Shown one piece after another: positions 1 to 8,631 of a stretch of 64,000 nt of DNA. The position numbers and the translations under genes are program-made. The stretch's first letter is position 1. Each line of letters starts with the position of its first letter. The stretch comes from Ferdinandcohnia sp036965165 (GTDB taxonomy: Bacteria; Bacillota; Bacilli; Bacillales; Bacillaceae_L): NCBI RefSeq assembly GCF_036965165.1, contig NZ_JBALOX010000001.1, forward strand, positions 53,397 to 117,396, written 5' to 3'. A model generated the notes under the pieces. It was not told the DNA's origin. It ran no database searches and worked only from the letters and a program-made list of their open reading frames with translations.

Positions 1-18
1 ACATAAGGTATACACCAA

Positions 19-80
19 TGTCAACTCGGTTGACATTTAGAAATATTTGGGGTAAGATGAATATAGTCAACTAAGTTGAC
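19..80 (+). promoter_or_regulatory. Promoter of the CarD-like gene with two palindromic operators
   Basis: A sigma-A type promoter is visible: -35 TTGACA at 30-35, 17-bp spacer, -10 TAAGAT at 53-58. Two copies of one palindrome bracket it: TGTCAAC-TCG-GTTGACA at 19-35 covers the -35 box, and GTCAAC-TAA-GTTGAC at 66-80 covers the transcription start. Paired operators over the -35 and +1 are typical of repression. The cognate regulator is not evident in the window. Confidence 0.75.
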
Positions 81-105
81 AATTCGCTGATAGGAGACTG
101 GTAAG

Positions 106-645
106 ATGTTTAATATTGGGGATTTGGTTATTTATTCAACAATGGGGATTTGTCGAATAAATGACATATGTGAGAAAACATATGCTGGTATGACTCGGAA
201 TTATTATGTAATGAATCCGATTGAAGATGAAACTTTAATTATTCAGAATCCAGTGGACAATAATAAAATTATGATGAAAAAAATCATTGGTCGAAGCGAG
301 GCTGAGGAAGTTTTAGAATCCTTCAAACTACCAGGAATTCAGTGGATTGATCACGGAAATGAGCGGAACAGAACCTATTCTGATATAGTTTCATCGGGCG
401 ATAGAAGGGGAATTTCAGATATTATTAATACGTTAATGTGCAAGAAGCACGAACTGGAATTGGAAGGCAAGAAAATTAGCGAACAGGACCGTAAACTTCT
501 CCTTCATAATCAGAAAATATTGTTCAAAGAGTTAGCCATCACTTTGGACAAAACAGTTGATGAGGTATCTAAAAAGATAGATAGAATGATTAGTTATAAG
601 ATGAGTAAATCTTCACAACATGAAATAGCGAAATATATTAATTAA
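106..645 (+). CDS. CarD/CdnL-family transcription regulator
   Basis: A 179-residue protein whose first ~60 residues match the CarD/CdnL/TRCF RNA-polymerase-interaction domain: it opens with a 'F.IGDLVIYS..GIC.I' pattern and continues with 'YYVMNPI.DETLIIQNPV'. The rest is charged and helical, as in CdnL-type proteins that bind RNA polymerase beta and stabilise open complexes. An AGGAGA ribosome-binding site at 93-98 supports the ATG. It is monocistronic, and its promoter carries two identical palindromes, so it is probably repressed under most conditions. Family confidence is high; which promoters it acts on is unknown. Confidence 0.8.
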   Translation: MFNIGDLVIYSTMGICRINDICEKTYAGMTRNYYVMNPIEDETLIIQNPVDNNKIMMKKIIGRSEAEEVLESFKLPGIQWIDHGNERNRTYSDIVSSGDRRGISDIINTLMCKKHELELEGKKISEQDRKLLLHNQKILFKELAITLDKTVDEVSKKIDRMISYKMSKSSQHEIAKYIN

Positions 646-726
646 GTAAAAATGGGCTTTTAGGGCTCTTTTTTAATTTGTATGTTTTTAGAACATTCTC
701 CGAAATATGTTATAATAAATTACTTT
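646..726. other. Short intergenic stretch after the CarD-like gene
   Basis: A T-rich tract at about 669-675 follows the stop codon, but the preceding bases (two GGGCT copies) form a direct repeat, not a convincing inverted repeat, so no clear intrinsic terminator is called. Confidence 0.35.
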
Positions 727-979
727 TAACTTTATTCAGCAAAGTCCACACTTCTATAAGTGGTAGGATGATGGTTATAAGAGTATTAATATTATGAGGG
801 TTCTAACCTCGACTGAATAAAGTTAATGCCTCCGGCGGATGCCACAGATTTTTAAAGGAAATTTTTCGAGCAGTAAGATCGAAGACTAAAGACGTCACAT
901 CCTGTGGCAACGTCTTCATGACCCACATCGTGTGGGCCTAAAAATTCTGGCGCAAATTCGCAAGGCGCATTTGATTTAA
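727..979 (+). repeat. Family-1 modular hairpin repeat, copy 1 (full length)
   Basis: About 253 bp directly upstream of lipL. It starts with a perfect 13-bp stem, TAACTTTATTCAG (727-739) pairing with CTGAATAAAGTTA (813-825), around a variable loop. A conserved block beginning GCCTCCGGCGGATGCC follows, then CAGATTTTT, which can pair with AAAAATTCTG near 940-950. Between these lie hairpins CACA-tcc-TGTG inside GACG/CGTC and CCCACA-tcg-TGTGGG. The element ends with a CAAAT.CGC/GCG.ATTTG hairpin just before the lipL ribosome-binding site. It would form most of the lipL 5' leader. Confidence 0.85.
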
Positions 980-993
980 TAGGAGTATGCTGT

Positions 994-1821
994 ATGACTG
1001 AAAGTCTTTTACACCAGCCGAAATGGCGGATTATTGATCAATCTAGTCTAGGCTATCAATTTGATGCATTACAATCGTTTGCGATAGATGATACACTTTG
1101 TGCGTTTGTAGGAAAAGGAGAGTCACCAGCTACTGCACGAGCATGGGTCCATCATCAGACCATTGTGCTTGGGATTCAGGATACAAAGTTGCCTTATCTT
1201 GTGGAAGGGATAGAGTTCCTTGAGACAATGGGCTATCGAGTGATTGTACGGAATTCAGGTGGACTAGCGGTGGTGCTTGATGAGGGAGTGCTAAACATAT
1301 CGCTTATTTTCCCCGAAACGGAAAAAGGGATAGATATTAACCGCGGCTACGATACGATGCTTGAGCTGATTCGGAAAATGTTTGATACCTATGAAGTCGA
1401 TATCGTGGCACGTGAGATTGTCGGGTCGTATTGTCCGGGCAGCTATGATTTAAGTATAGATGGGAAAAAGTTTGCAGGAATCTCCCAGCGCCGCCTTCGT
1501 AATGGGGTTGCTGTGCAAATTTATCTAGGCGTGACTGAAAGTGGTTCGGAACGTGCAGAAATCATACGACGATTTTACGAGGCTGGGTTACAGGGTGCGG
1601 AGACGAAATTCGTCTATCCAGATGTGAAGCCGGAAACAATGGCGTCCTTGGCAGAATTGATTGACCCAAACCTAACCGTGCAAACAGTCATGATGCTACT
1701 TCTTCAAACTCTAAAAAACGAAAGTGAACATATCTTCGCTTCGCAGCTTTCAGAGGAAGAAATGCCGTTATTCGAACAGAACTTTTTACGAGTGCTTGAG
1801 CGGAATAATAAAGTATTATAA
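994..1821 (+). CDS. lipL: Octanoyl-[GcvH]:protein N-octanoyltransferase LipL
   Basis: LipL moves octanoyl groups from GcvH to E2 subunits of 2-oxoacid dehydrogenases in the Bacillus lipoate pathway. The 275-residue protein has the lipoate-ligase-like fold signature 'RNSGGLAVVLDEGVLN' near 86-101 and 'GSYCPGSYDL' with the candidate catalytic Cys147, followed by 'GKKFAGISQRR'. Length matches B. subtilis LipL (YwfL, about 281 aa), and the nearby rsfA and ywfO genes repeat the B. subtilis order. TAGGAG (980-985) gives the ATG at 994. The leader is a family-1 repeat. The missing ATP-ligase C-terminal domain argues against a lipoate ligase. Confidence 0.9.
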   Translation: MTESLLHQPKWRIIDQSSLGYQFDALQSFAIDDTLCAFVGKGESPATARAWVHHQTIVLGIQDTKLPYLVEGIEFLETMGYRVIVRNSGGLAVVLDEGVLNISLIFPETEKGIDINRGYDTMLELIRKMFDTYEVDIVAREIVGSYCPGSYDLSIDGKKFAGISQRRLRNGVAVQIYLGVTESGSERAEIIRRFYEAGLQGAETKFVYPDVKPETMASLAELIDPNLTVQTVMMLLLQTLKNESEHIFASQLSEEEMPLFEQNFLRVLERNNKVL

Positions 1822-1858
1822 GGATCCAGGGGACGGTTCTCCGGGTTCTTTTTTTTTG
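1822..1858 (+). terminator. Intrinsic terminator after lipL
   Basis: GGATCC at 1822-1827 pairs (with wobbles) with GGGTTC ending at 1848 around an inner GG/CC stem, then a run of about ten T. Confidence 0.7.
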
Positions 1859-1880
1859 TTTAAAACAAGTTAGTGAGCGG

Positions 1881-2095
1881 GAATTGCGCTATAGTCGGCC
1901 TGAATTGCACGTTGATTTTGCTAATTGCGTGTTAGTTCTTCTGACATATGCCTCTGTTTTTGGATATAGGTGTCGAATCCTGGACTTATGCGTCTGTTTT
2001 CGAAGATATGCGTTAGCTCCCGGATTTATGCGTCTAGATCCGAATATTTGCGCCATATCCTAGTTATTTGCGTCCTAACCCGAATAGTGCCACAT
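1881..2095. repeat. Degenerate 20-bp-period array A
   Basis: Ten or eleven units with a TTGCGC or ATGCGTC core and variable filler. The core G falls near 1886, 1907, 1927, 1950, 1970, 1990, 2010, 2030, 2050, 2070 and 2089, so the later spacing is almost exactly 20 bp. It lies between the lipL terminator and the permease genes. No reading frame of note; 2096-2220 holds only the AT-rich approach to the permease gene. Confidence 0.8.
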
Positions 2096-2236
2096 TAAGT
2101 TCCAGCAGTATTGAAACCAATCATTCATTCACTACGTCTAATATTATGGGTGTTTTCTGAAAATAACAATTATGGTAGGTTATAGGTATGTATTCCTATT
2201 TTTTTCAATCGGTAATCGGGTAAGGGGAGGATTTGG

Positions 2237-3256
2237 TTGCTTAACAGATTAAAAGTGTTTAGTGGGCGAGATGTGATTTCACTTCTCTATTTCGTGCTTG
2301 TTGTTCTTGGAATTGCTTATTTTTTAGGGAGTGGAGATGTTTCGAAGTTCTTCTCAACGATAAAAACGATGCTACCTGCTTCTGATAGCTTGGATACAAT
2401 CAAGCAATTTATTAACAATGTTCAGACCGAGGGAAGTTTAGGAGCAACGAAAAATAAGGAACCGTATGAACAAATTGTCCTTGAATATTTTCCAAGAAGC
2501 CTATCGGTGATTGTAACAGCGTTTTTGCTAGCGATTACTTTAGGAATCGCAAAGGGAGTTTTTGATTATCGTAATCGGTATACTTACTTGAACTTTTTGG
2601 GAACAGGCGTAACCTCAATCCTCAATTCTTTACCGGATTTTTTTATGATTATCGTGCTGCAATGGATCATTTTGATTCACTTTAATTTTATCGACTTTTT
2701 TGGCCATGACCAGTGGTTTAACTTCATTTTACCGGGGATTCTTGTGTCCCTATACCCGATGATGTATTTTGCTAGAATCACCTTTACTGCCCTTGCAGGT
2801 GAGGATGGGGAGATGTATATCCAATATGCTCGTGCGAAGGGCTTAGCACAAAGGTTTGTTATACATAAGCATATTTTGAAAAAATGCTTTCGCTCCATCA
2901 TACAGCATCTTGGCATTGTCATGACGTATGTCGTTTCGAATCTATTAATTGTTGAGTGGTTGATGGAGTATAAGGGTGCGGCTTGGAGGATGATGGTGTC
3001 AATCAAGCGGCTAGATTTAAAAAAACCAGAGAATCAACCATTTATGGATTTTCCGGAAATAGGCTTAATCGTGGAGATTTTGCTCTGCTTTGTCGTACTT
3101 CTATTAATCACCCAAATCGTGTCTGTGATTTGGCAGTACAAATATGAGGTCGAGAAACGTAATATTTGGACCCAAATTACAAAAGTTATTTTTCAATATG
3201 CATTTGTTTGGTTCTTTGTGATTTTTATACTTTCGTACTTAAAGCCTGGTTACTAG
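2237..3256 (+). CDS. ABC transporter permease, OppB/DppB-like
   Basis: A 339-residue inner-membrane protein with about six hydrophobic segments and a binding-protein-dependent permease core: 'YFPRSLSVIVTAFLLAITLGIAKG' region near residue 85-110 and an EAA-like loop 'YIQYARAKGL' near 195-205. This is the OppB half of a peptide/nickel-type importer. The start is TTG, supported by AAGGGGAGG at 2222-2230. The gene is followed 14 bases later by the OppC-like partner. No ATPase or substrate-binding protein gene is adjacent, so the pair is an orphan permease here; substrate unknown. Confidence 0.75.
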   Translation: MLNRLKVFSGRDVISLLYFVLVVLGIAYFLGSGDVSKFFSTIKTMLPASDSLDTIKQFINNVQTEGSLGATKNKEPYEQIVLEYFPRSLSVIVTAFLLAITLGIAKGVFDYRNRYTYLNFLGTGVTSILNSLPDFFMIIVLQWIILIHFNFIDFFGHDQWFNFILPGILVSLYPMMYFARITFTALAGEDGEMYIQYARAKGLAQRFVIHKHILKKCFRSIIQHLGIVMTYVVSNLLIVEWLMEYKGAAWRMMVSIKRLDLKKPENQPFMDFPEIGLIVEILLCFVVLLLITQIVSVIWQYKYEVEKRNIWTQITKVIFQYAFVWFFVIFILSYLKPGY

Positions 3257-3270
3257 GGAGGGGGGAACTC

Positions 3271-4854
3271 ATGAAAAATTGGTCGCTTTGGGCAGGTTTA
3301 GTTCTTTTCGGATTGATGTTATTTATTAGCTTTATTGGACCACAGCTTCCGTTTGTTGAGCATACTCCTCCCGAGCATAGAATGCGATTTTATGATGGTG
3401 GCGAAATAGGAAGAGCACCATTCCCACCTTCTAAAGAAGATCTGCTTGGGACAGACCGTGAAGCCAGAGACATTATGAGTTTGATTATCCTTGGTGCAAA
3501 GGACACGCTTAAAATTATCGTGTTAATCACATTGATTCGGTACATCATTGCGATTCCGATGGCCTTTTTAGCTTCCACGAAAAAAGGAATTGCTTATATG
3601 GTGTCAAATGGTTGGTACTCCTTATTTGGAGGTATCCCCACGATTTTTGCAGCGATATTACTATTGGAAATTATCCCAGTGGATGACCTTGAAAACGGTG
3701 TGTATTGGAAGGTCCTCTTAATTGCACTCATCGAAGTTGGGAGGGTTAGCTATATTCTTGCTCAAGAAATTTATGAGGTGTCACAAAAGGAGTTTGTGCA
3801 AGCAAGTGTGACAGTGGGGAGTACGCCGTTTCAATTATCGGTGATGCACTATCTGCCGTCTGTTTCCCAAAGTTTAGTAGTGAACTTTTTTAATGATTTA
3901 GCTCGGGTAACTTTGTTGTTAGGACAGCTCGCATTATTCCAATACTTTATTGAGCACGCGATAGATTATATTCCCGGTGGTGGGGCATTTCAAGATGAAT
4001 CTGGATACAACTCAGTGACTGGATTGTTTGATTGGCCAGGGTTATTGTCAGCGGCTAGGTATGAGGTAATGAAGGCTGTGTGGATCCCGTTGTTTCCAGC
4101 GATTGCCCTTACCTTGCTTCTTCTAACATTCCAGTTATTGAGTGAAGGGTTTAGGAAGATGTTTGACAGGCAGATGTCGAGTGAGAAAAATAGGGTCGTA
4201 TATCGAATAGTTGAACGAGCAGGCGAAGCGTTTGTTGCAAGTAAAATGCTGGGGCCTATAACACTTGTGGTGTTTGTAGTCGCGATTGGTGCAGCAGCTG
4301 GAATTGTTGCTATGGATAGTTCAACCAAAACTGATGCACAAGCTGAGGAAGAGGTAGTGGAAGAGGTAGAGGAAGTCAATGAAGATGATCCGTTTGGTGA
4401 CGGGATGTATACTTATTACAATAAAAAACTTGAGGCAAAGACAATCTCGACTTCAGCAAAAGGTGGGTTTTATGATCAATTAAACTACCTTGAACTCCAT
4501 ATGGAGAAAAAATCAGATCGGGATTACGAGACCAACACTTTAGTTCTTAAATGTAGAACAATCGGAGCGGGGCGGTGTGAGCTTCCTATCTTTACATTTA
4601 AAGAACCTGTTGCCACAGTGGAGGAAGCATATCAGCTATTGGTGGATCATTTGCCAACGGATGCGGTGATCCAAAAGGAGTTTCAAGATAATGAAAGTGA
4701 ATATGTCTTTAATATAACGAGCTCAATCTTAGAGCATAGCTATCATTTTGAGAATAAATATTTTGATATCCATAAGATTTCTGTTGTTTTACATATGACA
4801 CCTGAAATGAAAGTTGAAAAAGCCTCATTGGAAGCAGGAAGTCACAGATATTAA
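3271..4854 (+). CDS. ABC transporter permease, OppC-like, with extra C-terminal domain
   Basis: A 527-residue partner of the upstream permease. The start at 3271 is chosen because GGGAGGGGGG lies just before it; a longer frame would overlap the upstream gene. N-terminal membrane anchor, an OppC-type 'LLGTDREARDIMS' segment near residue 55, and a permease core with about six hydrophobic spans to ~residue 310. After one more membrane span (~355-375) comes an acidic linker ('EEEVVEEVEEVNEDD') and about 140 soluble residues that I do not recognise. Classical OppC proteins are about 300 residues, so the C-terminal extension is unusual. Confidence 0.7.
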   Translation: MKNWSLWAGLVLFGLMLFISFIGPQLPFVEHTPPEHRMRFYDGGEIGRAPFPPSKEDLLGTDREARDIMSLIILGAKDTLKIIVLITLIRYIIAIPMAFLASTKKGIAYMVSNGWYSLFGGIPTIFAAILLLEIIPVDDLENGVYWKVLLIALIEVGRVSYILAQEIYEVSQKEFVQASVTVGSTPFQLSVMHYLPSVSQSLVVNFFNDLARVTLLLGQLALFQYFIEHAIDYIPGGGAFQDESGYNSVTGLFDWPGLLSAARYEVMKAVWIPLFPAIALTLLLLTFQLLSEGFRKMFDRQMSSEKNRVVYRIVERAGEAFVASKMLGPITLVVFVVAIGAAAGIVAMDSSTKTDAQAEEEVVEEVEEVNEDDPFGDGMYTYYNKKLEAKTISTSAKGGFYDQLNYLELHMEKKSDRDYETNTLVLKCRTIGAGRCELPIFTFKEPVATVEEAYQLLVDHLPTDAVIQKEFQDNESEYVFNITSSILEHSYHFENKYFDIHKISVVLHMTPEMKVEKASLEAGSHRY

Positions 4855-4857
4855 AAT

Positions 4858-4900
4858 AAACCCCTGAAATGTCGGGTAAAACGGACAGTCGGGGGTTTAT
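4858..4900. terminator. Bidirectional terminator between permease and rsfA
   Basis: AAACCCC (4858-4864) pairs with GGGGTTT (4892-4898) between convergent genes, with T-rich sequence on the plus-strand exit. Confidence 0.6.
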
Positions 4901-4905
4901 CTAAT

Positions 4906-5604
4906 TTATTCCGCCATTTTCTCCAAATTACCATTACGGTCCATTTTAAAAGATGTGGCTGGACGCTCTTCTTCTTCAAAAAGGACTAATTTTCGTGCAC
5001 GATTCATGATTTTCATTAATGTTTCGTAGTCCTCTTGGATATTCACTGCGCTCTGCTCAAGGTGAGAAATCTTCTTTTGGAGTTCGTCATTTTTACGCAG
5101 TATCTCATTCTTTTCTTTTTTCAATCTCTCATTCTCGGATTTCAGTGCTTCAATTCCGAAACTTGTATTGCCCATGGATTGAAGGTAGGAAATCACTGAA
5201 TCAATCGTCATTGACGTTCTGTCTGTAAAGTACTGTGGCGTCTTAACTTCCTGACGAACACTGATAGATTCAGATGGAAATAGCGGCAACTCGTCCGCAA
5301 ATTCTTCGAGATTTGGAGTTGGTGGTGTATACAATAGTTGCTTTTTCACCGGTTGGTTCTTACCAAGTGCACGTTGTCGTTGTTTACGGTGCTTTTTCGC
5401 AAGCTGTAGGTCTTTTTCATAGCTATGGCGCACAACCGCGTTCCAGCGGAATCCACATGCAGCTGAAGTACGGTTTAATTTGTCACCAACCTCTTCAAAT
5501 GCGTTTAATTGTGTACTACCTTCTCTTACGTGTTTTAGGACTGTTTCAGCTAATAAAAGATCATTTTCCTCTGTCCAAGCGTCTTGTCTTTCTTTCATAT
5601 TCAT
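4906..5604 (-). CDS. rsfA: Prespore-specific regulator RsfA
   Basis: RsfA modulates part of the sigma-F regulon in the prespore. The 232-residue protein starts with a Myb/SANT-like DNA-binding region: 'RQDAWTEENDLLLAETVLKH' and 'ACGFRWNAVVR' within the first 65 residues. A basic linker follows, and a long coiled coil (~165-205, 'LKSENERLKKEKNEILRKN') that probably dimerises. B. subtilis rsfA (ywfN) also lies between lipL and ywfO. An ATG six bases inside (5598) is better spaced from GGGAG and may be the true start. A paralogue-type assignment (YlbO) is the main alternative, but the synteny favours RsfA. Confidence 0.88.
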   Translation of the reverse strand: MNMKERQDAWTEENDLLLAETVLKHVREGSTQLNAFEEVGDKLNRTSAACGFRWNAVVRHSYEKDLQLAKKHRKQRQRALGKNQPVKKQLLYTPPTPNLEEFADELPLFPSESISVRQEVKTPQYFTDRTSMTIDSVISYLQSMGNTSFGIEALKSENERLKKEKNEILRKNDELQKKISHLEQSAVNIQEDYETLMKIMNRARKLVLFEEEERPATSFKMDRNGNLEKMAE

Positions 5605-5700
5605 TCATCTCCCAATATATGTTTGTATTTGCGTTAGGTTATTACATATATTGGTCAATAGAATCAAAATTTATACTATGGACATAAAAGGATAATAGAT

Positions 5701-5885
5701 TAATTTTATTCAGTATGGGGCTGAATAAAATTAAAGCCTCCGGCGGATGCCGCAGATTTTCAAAGGTAATTTTTCGCGCTTAAGATCAAAGACAAAGTGT
5801 GCCACATCCTGTAGCAACGTCTTTGTGACCCACTTCGTGTGGGCCTAAAAAATCTGGGCGCAAATACGCCTTGGCATATTTGATT
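5701..5885 (+). repeat. Family-1 modular hairpin repeat, copy 2
   Basis: Between divergent rsfA and the DUF1450 gene. The 5' stem is a perfect 13-bp hairpin, TAATTTTATTCAG (5701-5713) and CTGAATAAAATTA (5721-5733), with only a 7-base loop. The conserved GCCTCCGGCGGATGCC block, the central hairpins and the terminal CAAATACGCC/GGCATATTTG hairpin all follow. The stem bases differ from copy 1 but remain complementary. Confidence 0.85.
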
Positions 5886-6071
5886 CTAAAAATATTTCAA
5901 AATCGCAAACTTGTACTTGTGGAGATTTTTTGAAACTTATTGGGTTCCCTTGCAATGGCATAGTGGACGGGGTAAAATACCCTGTAGTGATTTTTACTCA
6001 GATGAATCGGTACATACCGAAAAAATATACAAAAACGACCCAGACTATTTCATGAAGGGATTGTACACAAA
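5886..6071. other. Leader region before the DUF1450 gene
   Basis: About 186 bp with no clear ribosome-binding site or gene. An open stretch starting near 5911 overlaps the next gene but has no start signal; I do not call it a gene. Confidence 0.4.
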
Positions 6072-6299
6072 ATGGCAAATGAATTTCGCATCTGTGATGA
6101 TTGCCAGGCAACCAATATTAATACTTTAATACCACGCCTTAAGGAAGTTGATGGTGAAGCAACAATTGACATTCGCTGTCAATCATACTGTGGTCCTGGC
6201 AGAAAAAAATCATTCGCATTTGTTAACAATCGTCCTGTATCAGCACCAACAGAAGACGAATTAATTGAAAAAGTTAAGAAGAAGCTGAAAATGGACTAA
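6072..6299 (+). CDS. Small conserved cysteine protein, DUF1450-like
   Basis: A 75-residue cytosolic protein, 'MANEFRICDDCQATNINTL' at the N-terminus, with Cys residues in C-x2-C near residues 8-11 and a third in 'IRCQSYCGPGRKKSFAFVNN' around 33-40. This pattern matches the DUF1450 (YuzB-like) family of Bacillaceae; B. subtilis has a small gene (ywzC) at a comparable place, but I am not sure it is the same family. AAGGG at 6056-6060 is a weak, distant ribosome-binding site. Function unknown; metal or Fe-S binding is possible from the Cys pattern. Confidence 0.7.
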   Translation: MANEFRICDDCQATNINTLIPRLKEVDGEATIDIRCQSYCGPGRKKSFAFVNNRPVSAPTEDELIEKVKKKLKMD

Positions 6300-6303
6300 A
6301 TAT

Positions 6304-6340
6304 CGCCCTTTCTCTCCAAGGAGAAAAGGTCTTTTTTATT
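6304..6340 (+). terminator. Terminator after the DUF1450 gene
   Basis: CCTTTCTCTCC-aa-GGAGAAAAGG followed by TCTTTTTTA. Confidence 0.7.
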
Positions 6341-6507
6341 TTTAAGCAATGATTTCCAAGTCCTTCCTCGAAAATCTCATTTATGTCGAAAAATTTTCCA
6401 ACCATTGATACGGCTTGGCTAAAGCCGATTTATGGAGAATTTTAGGTTTTTTTGTCTAAGATAAATATATATAATAATAGCATGCCAGTATGGAAGAGGT
6501 TGAATAC

Positions 6508-7809
6508 ATGACAAATTCCAATGGGAAATTAAGTGAAGAAAAGGTTTTTAAAGACCCTGTACATAGCTATGTGCATGTTCAGGATCAAGTGATTTGGGAG
6601 CTCGTTGCAACATCGGAATTTCAAAGACTACGACGAATTCGTCAATTAGGAACAACCTATTTTACCTTTCATGGGGCGGAGCATAGTCGTTTCAACCATT
6701 CATTAGGTGTATATGAAATTGTCCGAAGAATTATCGATGATGTGTTTCGGGAACGACCATTATTAAATGAAGAGGAACGCCTCCTATGCCTATGTGCGGC
6801 ACTTCTACATGATCTTGGCCACGGACCATTTTCACATTCATTTGAAAAAGTATTCCATTATGATCATGAGGAATTTACACAGGCAATCATTGTCGGAGAT
6901 ACTGAGGTAAATCGAGTCCTTAAGCAAGTTGGGGATGATTTTCCGAAAAAAGTGGCCGAAGTGATTGCGAAAACATACAAAAATAAATTAGTTGTCAGTC
7001 TCATCTCGAGTCAAATTGATGCTGACCGTATGGATTATTTATTGCGTGATGCTTATTATACGGGTGTTAGCTATGGAAACTTTGACATGGAACGGATTTT
7101 ACGTGTCATAAGACCACAGGAAGATCAGGTTGTCTTTAAAAGCAGTGGGATGCATGCGGTTGAAGATTACATCATGAGTAGATACCAAATGTATTGGCAA
7201 ATCTATTTCCATCCAGTTACACGGAGTGCAGAGGTTATTTTAACGAAAATCCTCCATCGCGCAAAACAACTGTACAAGGAAAACTACGAATTCCAAACGA
7301 CCCCTGTCCATTTTATATCCATTTTTGAAGATAGGCTGACATTAGATGATTATGTGAGGCTAGATGAAGGAGTTTTTTCTTACTATTTTCAAGTTTGGCA
7401 GGACGAAAATGATGCGATATTAAGTGACCTATGCCGTCGTTTTCTTAATCGCAATCTGTTTAAATATGTGGAGTTTGACCCAGGTTCACAAATGTTGAAG
7501 ATGATGGAATTAAAGTCGCTTTTTGAGGAAGCGGGGATTGACCCTACTTATTATTTAGTGGTCGATTCATCATCTGATTTACCGTATGATTTTTATCGAC
7601 CGGGTGAGGAAGAGGAACGACTTCCAATTAACCTATTGATGCCAAATGGCGAGATTCGCGAATTATCGAGACAGTCCGAAATTGTAGACGCCATTTCCGG
7701 TAAAAGGCGAACGGATCATAAGCTTTATTTTCCACAAGATCTGATTGAAAAACTACCAGATGATCGTAAAGTGAAACAGAAAATAAAAGAAGTACTAGGT
7801 ATTGCGTGA
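6508..7809 (+). CDS. ywfO: HD-domain phosphohydrolase YwfO
   Basis: A 433-residue member of the HD superfamily (dNTPase/SAMHD1-like). Motifs: 'GAEHSRFNHSLGVYEIVRR' near residue 50-70, then the metal-binding 'LLHDLGHGPFSHSFE' near 95-110, and 'SQIDADRMDYLLRDAYYTG' near 170-190. The ATG at 6508 is preferred over 6490 because GGAAGAGG (6492-6499) lies eight bases before it, giving exactly the B. subtilis YwfO length. It is followed 15 bases later by ywgA. Substrate unknown; nucleotide triphosphohydrolase activity is inferred from the family. Confidence 0.9.
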   Translation: MTNSNGKLSEEKVFKDPVHSYVHVQDQVIWELVATSEFQRLRRIRQLGTTYFTFHGAEHSRFNHSLGVYEIVRRIIDDVFRERPLLNEEERLLCLCAALLHDLGHGPFSHSFEKVFHYDHEEFTQAIIVGDTEVNRVLKQVGDDFPKKVAEVIAKTYKNKLVVSLISSQIDADRMDYLLRDAYYTGVSYGNFDMERILRVIRPQEDQVVFKSSGMHAVEDYIMSRYQMYWQIYFHPVTRSAEVILTKILHRAKQLYKENYEFQTTPVHFISIFEDRLTLDDYVRLDEGVFSYYFQVWQDENDAILSDLCRRFLNRNLFKYVEFDPGSQMLKMMELKSLFEEAGIDPTYYLVVDSSSDLPYDFYRPGEEEERLPINLLMPNGEIRELSRQSEIVDAISGKRRTDHKLYFPQDLIEKLPDDRKVKQKIKEVLGIA

Positions 7810-7824
7810 GGAGATGAAGGGGTT

Positions 7825-8331
7825 TTGTTAACAGAACATGCAAAAGTAATGAAGGCATTCGCTGCTGCAGGGGAAATTACAGGTCGAAAAAAACTTCAAA
7901 AAATGATTTATATCGCGAAAAAGATCGATTATCCATTTTACGAAAAGTACAACTTCCATTTTTACGGACCATACTCAGAGGAGTTAACTTTACGTGTGGA
8001 GGAGCTTTGCAACCTAGGGTTTTTAGATGAGGTCAAAGAGAAAAAGGGTGGCTATTATCAGTATCGTTACTCATTAACTGAAAAAGGTGAGCAGTTTTTA
8101 GGTCACTATCAGTTAGACATGCCTCCACTAGATGACTGCATGCAAGCTTTAAATGATCAAAGTGCGCGCTTTTTAGAGCTTGTCTCCACTGTTTTATACT
8201 TTGAAGGACTAGAAAAAGCCGAGGTCAAAGAAAAAGTATTTACATTAAAAGCAAAGCAACGTTATACAGAAGAAGAGGTAGAAGAGGCTTATCAATATAT
8301 AGATTCTCTTCGAAATCAAGCTACACATTAA
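7825..8331 (+). CDS. ywgA: Conserved protein YwgA
   Basis: A 168-residue soluble protein starting at TTG with GGAGATGAAGG just upstream. 'AAAGEITGRKKLQKMIYIAKK', 'FYEKYNFHFYGPYSEEL' and 'EKGEQFL' suggest a winged-helix-like fold seen in Bacillus YwgA proteins. It is co-transcribed with ywfO, as in B. subtilis. Function unknown; transcription-factor-like architecture is inferred. Confidence 0.85.
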   Translation: MLTEHAKVMKAFAAAGEITGRKKLQKMIYIAKKIDYPFYEKYNFHFYGPYSEELTLRVEELCNLGFLDEVKEKKGGYYQYRYSLTEKGEQFLGHYQLDMPPLDDCMQALNDQSARFLELVSTVLYFEGLEKAEVKEKVFTLKAKQRYTEEEVEEAYQYIDSLRNQATH

Positions 8332-8345
8332 AAAGAAACTCGGCA

Positions 8346-8368
8346 ACTTTGAACAAACGGTTCAAAGT
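8346..8368. promoter_or_regulatory. Perfect 9-bp dyad after ywgA
   Basis: ACTTTGAAC-AAACG-GTTCAAAGT lies 14 bases after the ywgA stop. It has no T-run, and a full terminator follows 25 bases later, so it may be a binding site or an RNA-stabilising hairpin. Confidence 0.45.
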
Positions 8369-8393
8369 AGAAAATACAAATAATAGGATTTAT

Positions 8394-8431
8394 AGAGGTG
8401 GAATTAGCATACTAATTCCACCTCTTTTTTT
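8394..8431 (+). terminator. Strong terminator of the ywfO-ywgA operon
   Basis: A perfect 14-bp stem, AGAGGTGGAATTAG (8394-8407) with CTAATTCCACCTCT (8412-8425), loop CATA, followed by six T. The rest of 8432-8631 holds no recognisable feature. Confidence 0.93.
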
Positions 8432-8631
8432 CGTTGTTATAACAACATTTGTAGCTAAAAATGTAACTTTTAATCTTGTTAATCCATCCGATGTATACGA
8501 GATAAAAAGAACACTAAAAAGCAGAGGAAATGTTCCATTGCTTTAATATTAGTTGCATCAGCTTTAAATCGAAGGGCGAACTTCTCAGAATCGTTATATC
8601 GCTTTTTAAAAAATTCCTTTTCCTTTAATTT

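Noticed and set aside
3166..3270. 35-residue N-terminal extension of the OppC-like permease
   Set aside because: It overlaps the upstream permease gene, while the ATG at 3271 has a strong ribosome-binding site.
5911..6129. 72-codon frame overlapping the DUF1450 gene start
   Set aside because: No start signal, and it overlaps a recognised family member in another frame; kept only as a possible remnant.
8349..8546. 65-codon open frame after ywgA
   Set aside because: It runs straight through the strong terminator hairpin at 8394-8431 and has no ribosome-binding site.
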